Source: Ollibium composti (GTDB lineage Bacteria > Pseudomonadota > Alphaproteobacteria > Rhizobiales > Rhizobiaceae). Taken from it: 64,000 nt of DNA. The notes under the pieces are model-generated. The model ran no database searches. It was given only the letters and a program-made list of their open reading frames with translations, and was not told the origin of the DNA. The stretch lies in NCBI RefSeq assembly GCF_004801285.1, contig NZ_SSNY01000001.1:496001-560000 (forward strand). The letters run 5' to 3'. The translations under genes and the position numbers were made by a program. This document shows positions 63,488 through 64,000 of the stretch, piece after piece. Each line of letters begins with the position of its first letter. Position 1 is the stretch's first letter.

Positions 63488-64000
63488 ATGAAGGCAGTAT
63501 CCAAGCTTCTGAGCGCCGCGTCCGCGGCGGCCTTGTCCGCCGCTTTGGTTGTGCCGGGCGCTGTGGTCGTTCAGTTCGCCGCCGTTTCGTCTGCCGAAGC
63601 CGCGGTGGTCAGCCGGGTCGAGGTGCGCGGCAACACGCGCGTCGAGGCCGAGACGATTCGCAACTACATCCAGATCAAGCCGGGCAAGTCCTTCTCCAGC
63701 GGCGACGTCGACCAGGCCGTGAAGGCGCTGTTCGGCACCGGCCTGTTCTCCGACGTGCAGATCAACCAGGTCGGTTCGGCGCTGGTGGTCACCGTTTCCG
63801 AATACAAGGTCGTCAATCAGGTCCTGTTCCAGGGCAACAAGAAGCTCAAGGACGCGCAGCTCGCCAACACGGTGCAGCTGAAGCCGCGCAGCTCCTTCTC
63901 GCAGGCGACGCTCGATGCCGACGTCGAGGCGGTGAAGGCGGCCTATGCCCATATCGGCCGCGACGACGCCAATGTGACGACGCAGATCATGGATCTGGGC
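63488..64000 (+). CDS. bamA: Outer membrane assembly factor BamA, N-terminal part
   Basis: The first 171 codons, open to the window edge. The signal peptide ends at about residue 38-39 (VSSAEA). The first POTRA domain starts with VVSRVEVRGNTRVEAETIRN, and the second with VNQVLFQGNKKLKDAQL at about 107. BamA inserts beta-barrel proteins into the outer membrane. The preceding 219 bp shows a possible promoter (TTGCGT, 16 bp, TATTAC at 63390-63417). The rseP-bamA order is conserved in proteobacteria. Confidence 0.95.
   Translation, partial: MKAVSKLLSAASAAALSAALVVPGAVVVQFAAVSSAEAAVVSRVEVRGNTRVEAETIRNYIQIKPGKSFSSGDVDQAVKALFGTGLFSDVQINQVGSALVVTVSEYKVVNQVLFQGNKKLKDAQLANTVQLKPRSSFSQATLDADVEAVKAAYAHIGRDDANVTTQIMDLG

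Overview
The window is a GC-rich stretch of ordinary chromosome from an alphaproteobacterium of the order Hyphomicrobiales (Rhizobiales). It most resembles Phyllobacteriaceae such as Mesorhizobium; this is inferred from gene content and repeats, since no search was run. Pointers are the giant polar-growth protein GPR/RgsE at 31822-38337, a zinc-less alphaproteobacterial DksA, CckA, a BclA/YddA-type peptide transporter, Mla genes with a STAS-permease fusion, and small palindromic repeats of rhizobial type. I see no rRNA, tRNA, CRISPR array, prophage or complete insertion sequence. Mobile-type DNA is limited to a 142-bp MITE-like palindrome and a few intergenic palindromes. Layout: 1-5136 holds a truncated lipoprotein gene, gph, rpiA, a DUF2059 protein, gor and mgtE. 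5392-9914 holds a CLC chloride channel divergent from a MarR regulator, the MITE-like element and a BclA/YddA-like ABC transporter. 10474-16905 holds class II DAHP synthase, a diguanylate cyclase, a GFA protein, dgkA, nadE, a GNAT enzyme and a small membrane protein. 17360-27607 holds an ABC exporter with a structured leader, gltX, a DUF2865 protein, maeB, a divergent SDR, an MFS carrier and a dipeptide epimerase. 27685-31740 is an Mla-type lipid transport operon (STAS-permease, ATPase, MCE protein, lipoprotein). 31822-39454 holds GPR/RgsE, a divergent Hpt protein and a [2Fe-2S] ferredoxin. 39556-47345 holds a DHA2 efflux pump, a DUF922 protein, folP-folB-folK-ltrA, a DUF924 protein and a CPA2 antiporter. 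47578-53173 holds small envelope proteins, sixA-ycjX-ycjF, dksA and a FliO-like protein. 53379-56801 holds cckA and a deoD-type phosphorylase. 57033 to the right edge is the translation and envelope cluster rpsB-tsf-pyrH-frr-uppS-cdsA-rseP-bamA, with bamA cut by the window end. Several genes share an envelope and polar-growth theme: GPR/RgsE, Mla, UppS, CdsA, RseP, BamA, and CckA at the top of the CtrA cell-cycle pathway. The most unusual object is GPR/RgsE, which carries two distinct internal helical repeat families (36 and 29 residues). Other items to follow are the MITE-like palindrome, a leader with a 13-codon ORF before the ABC exporter, and paired hairpins between rpsB and tsf.
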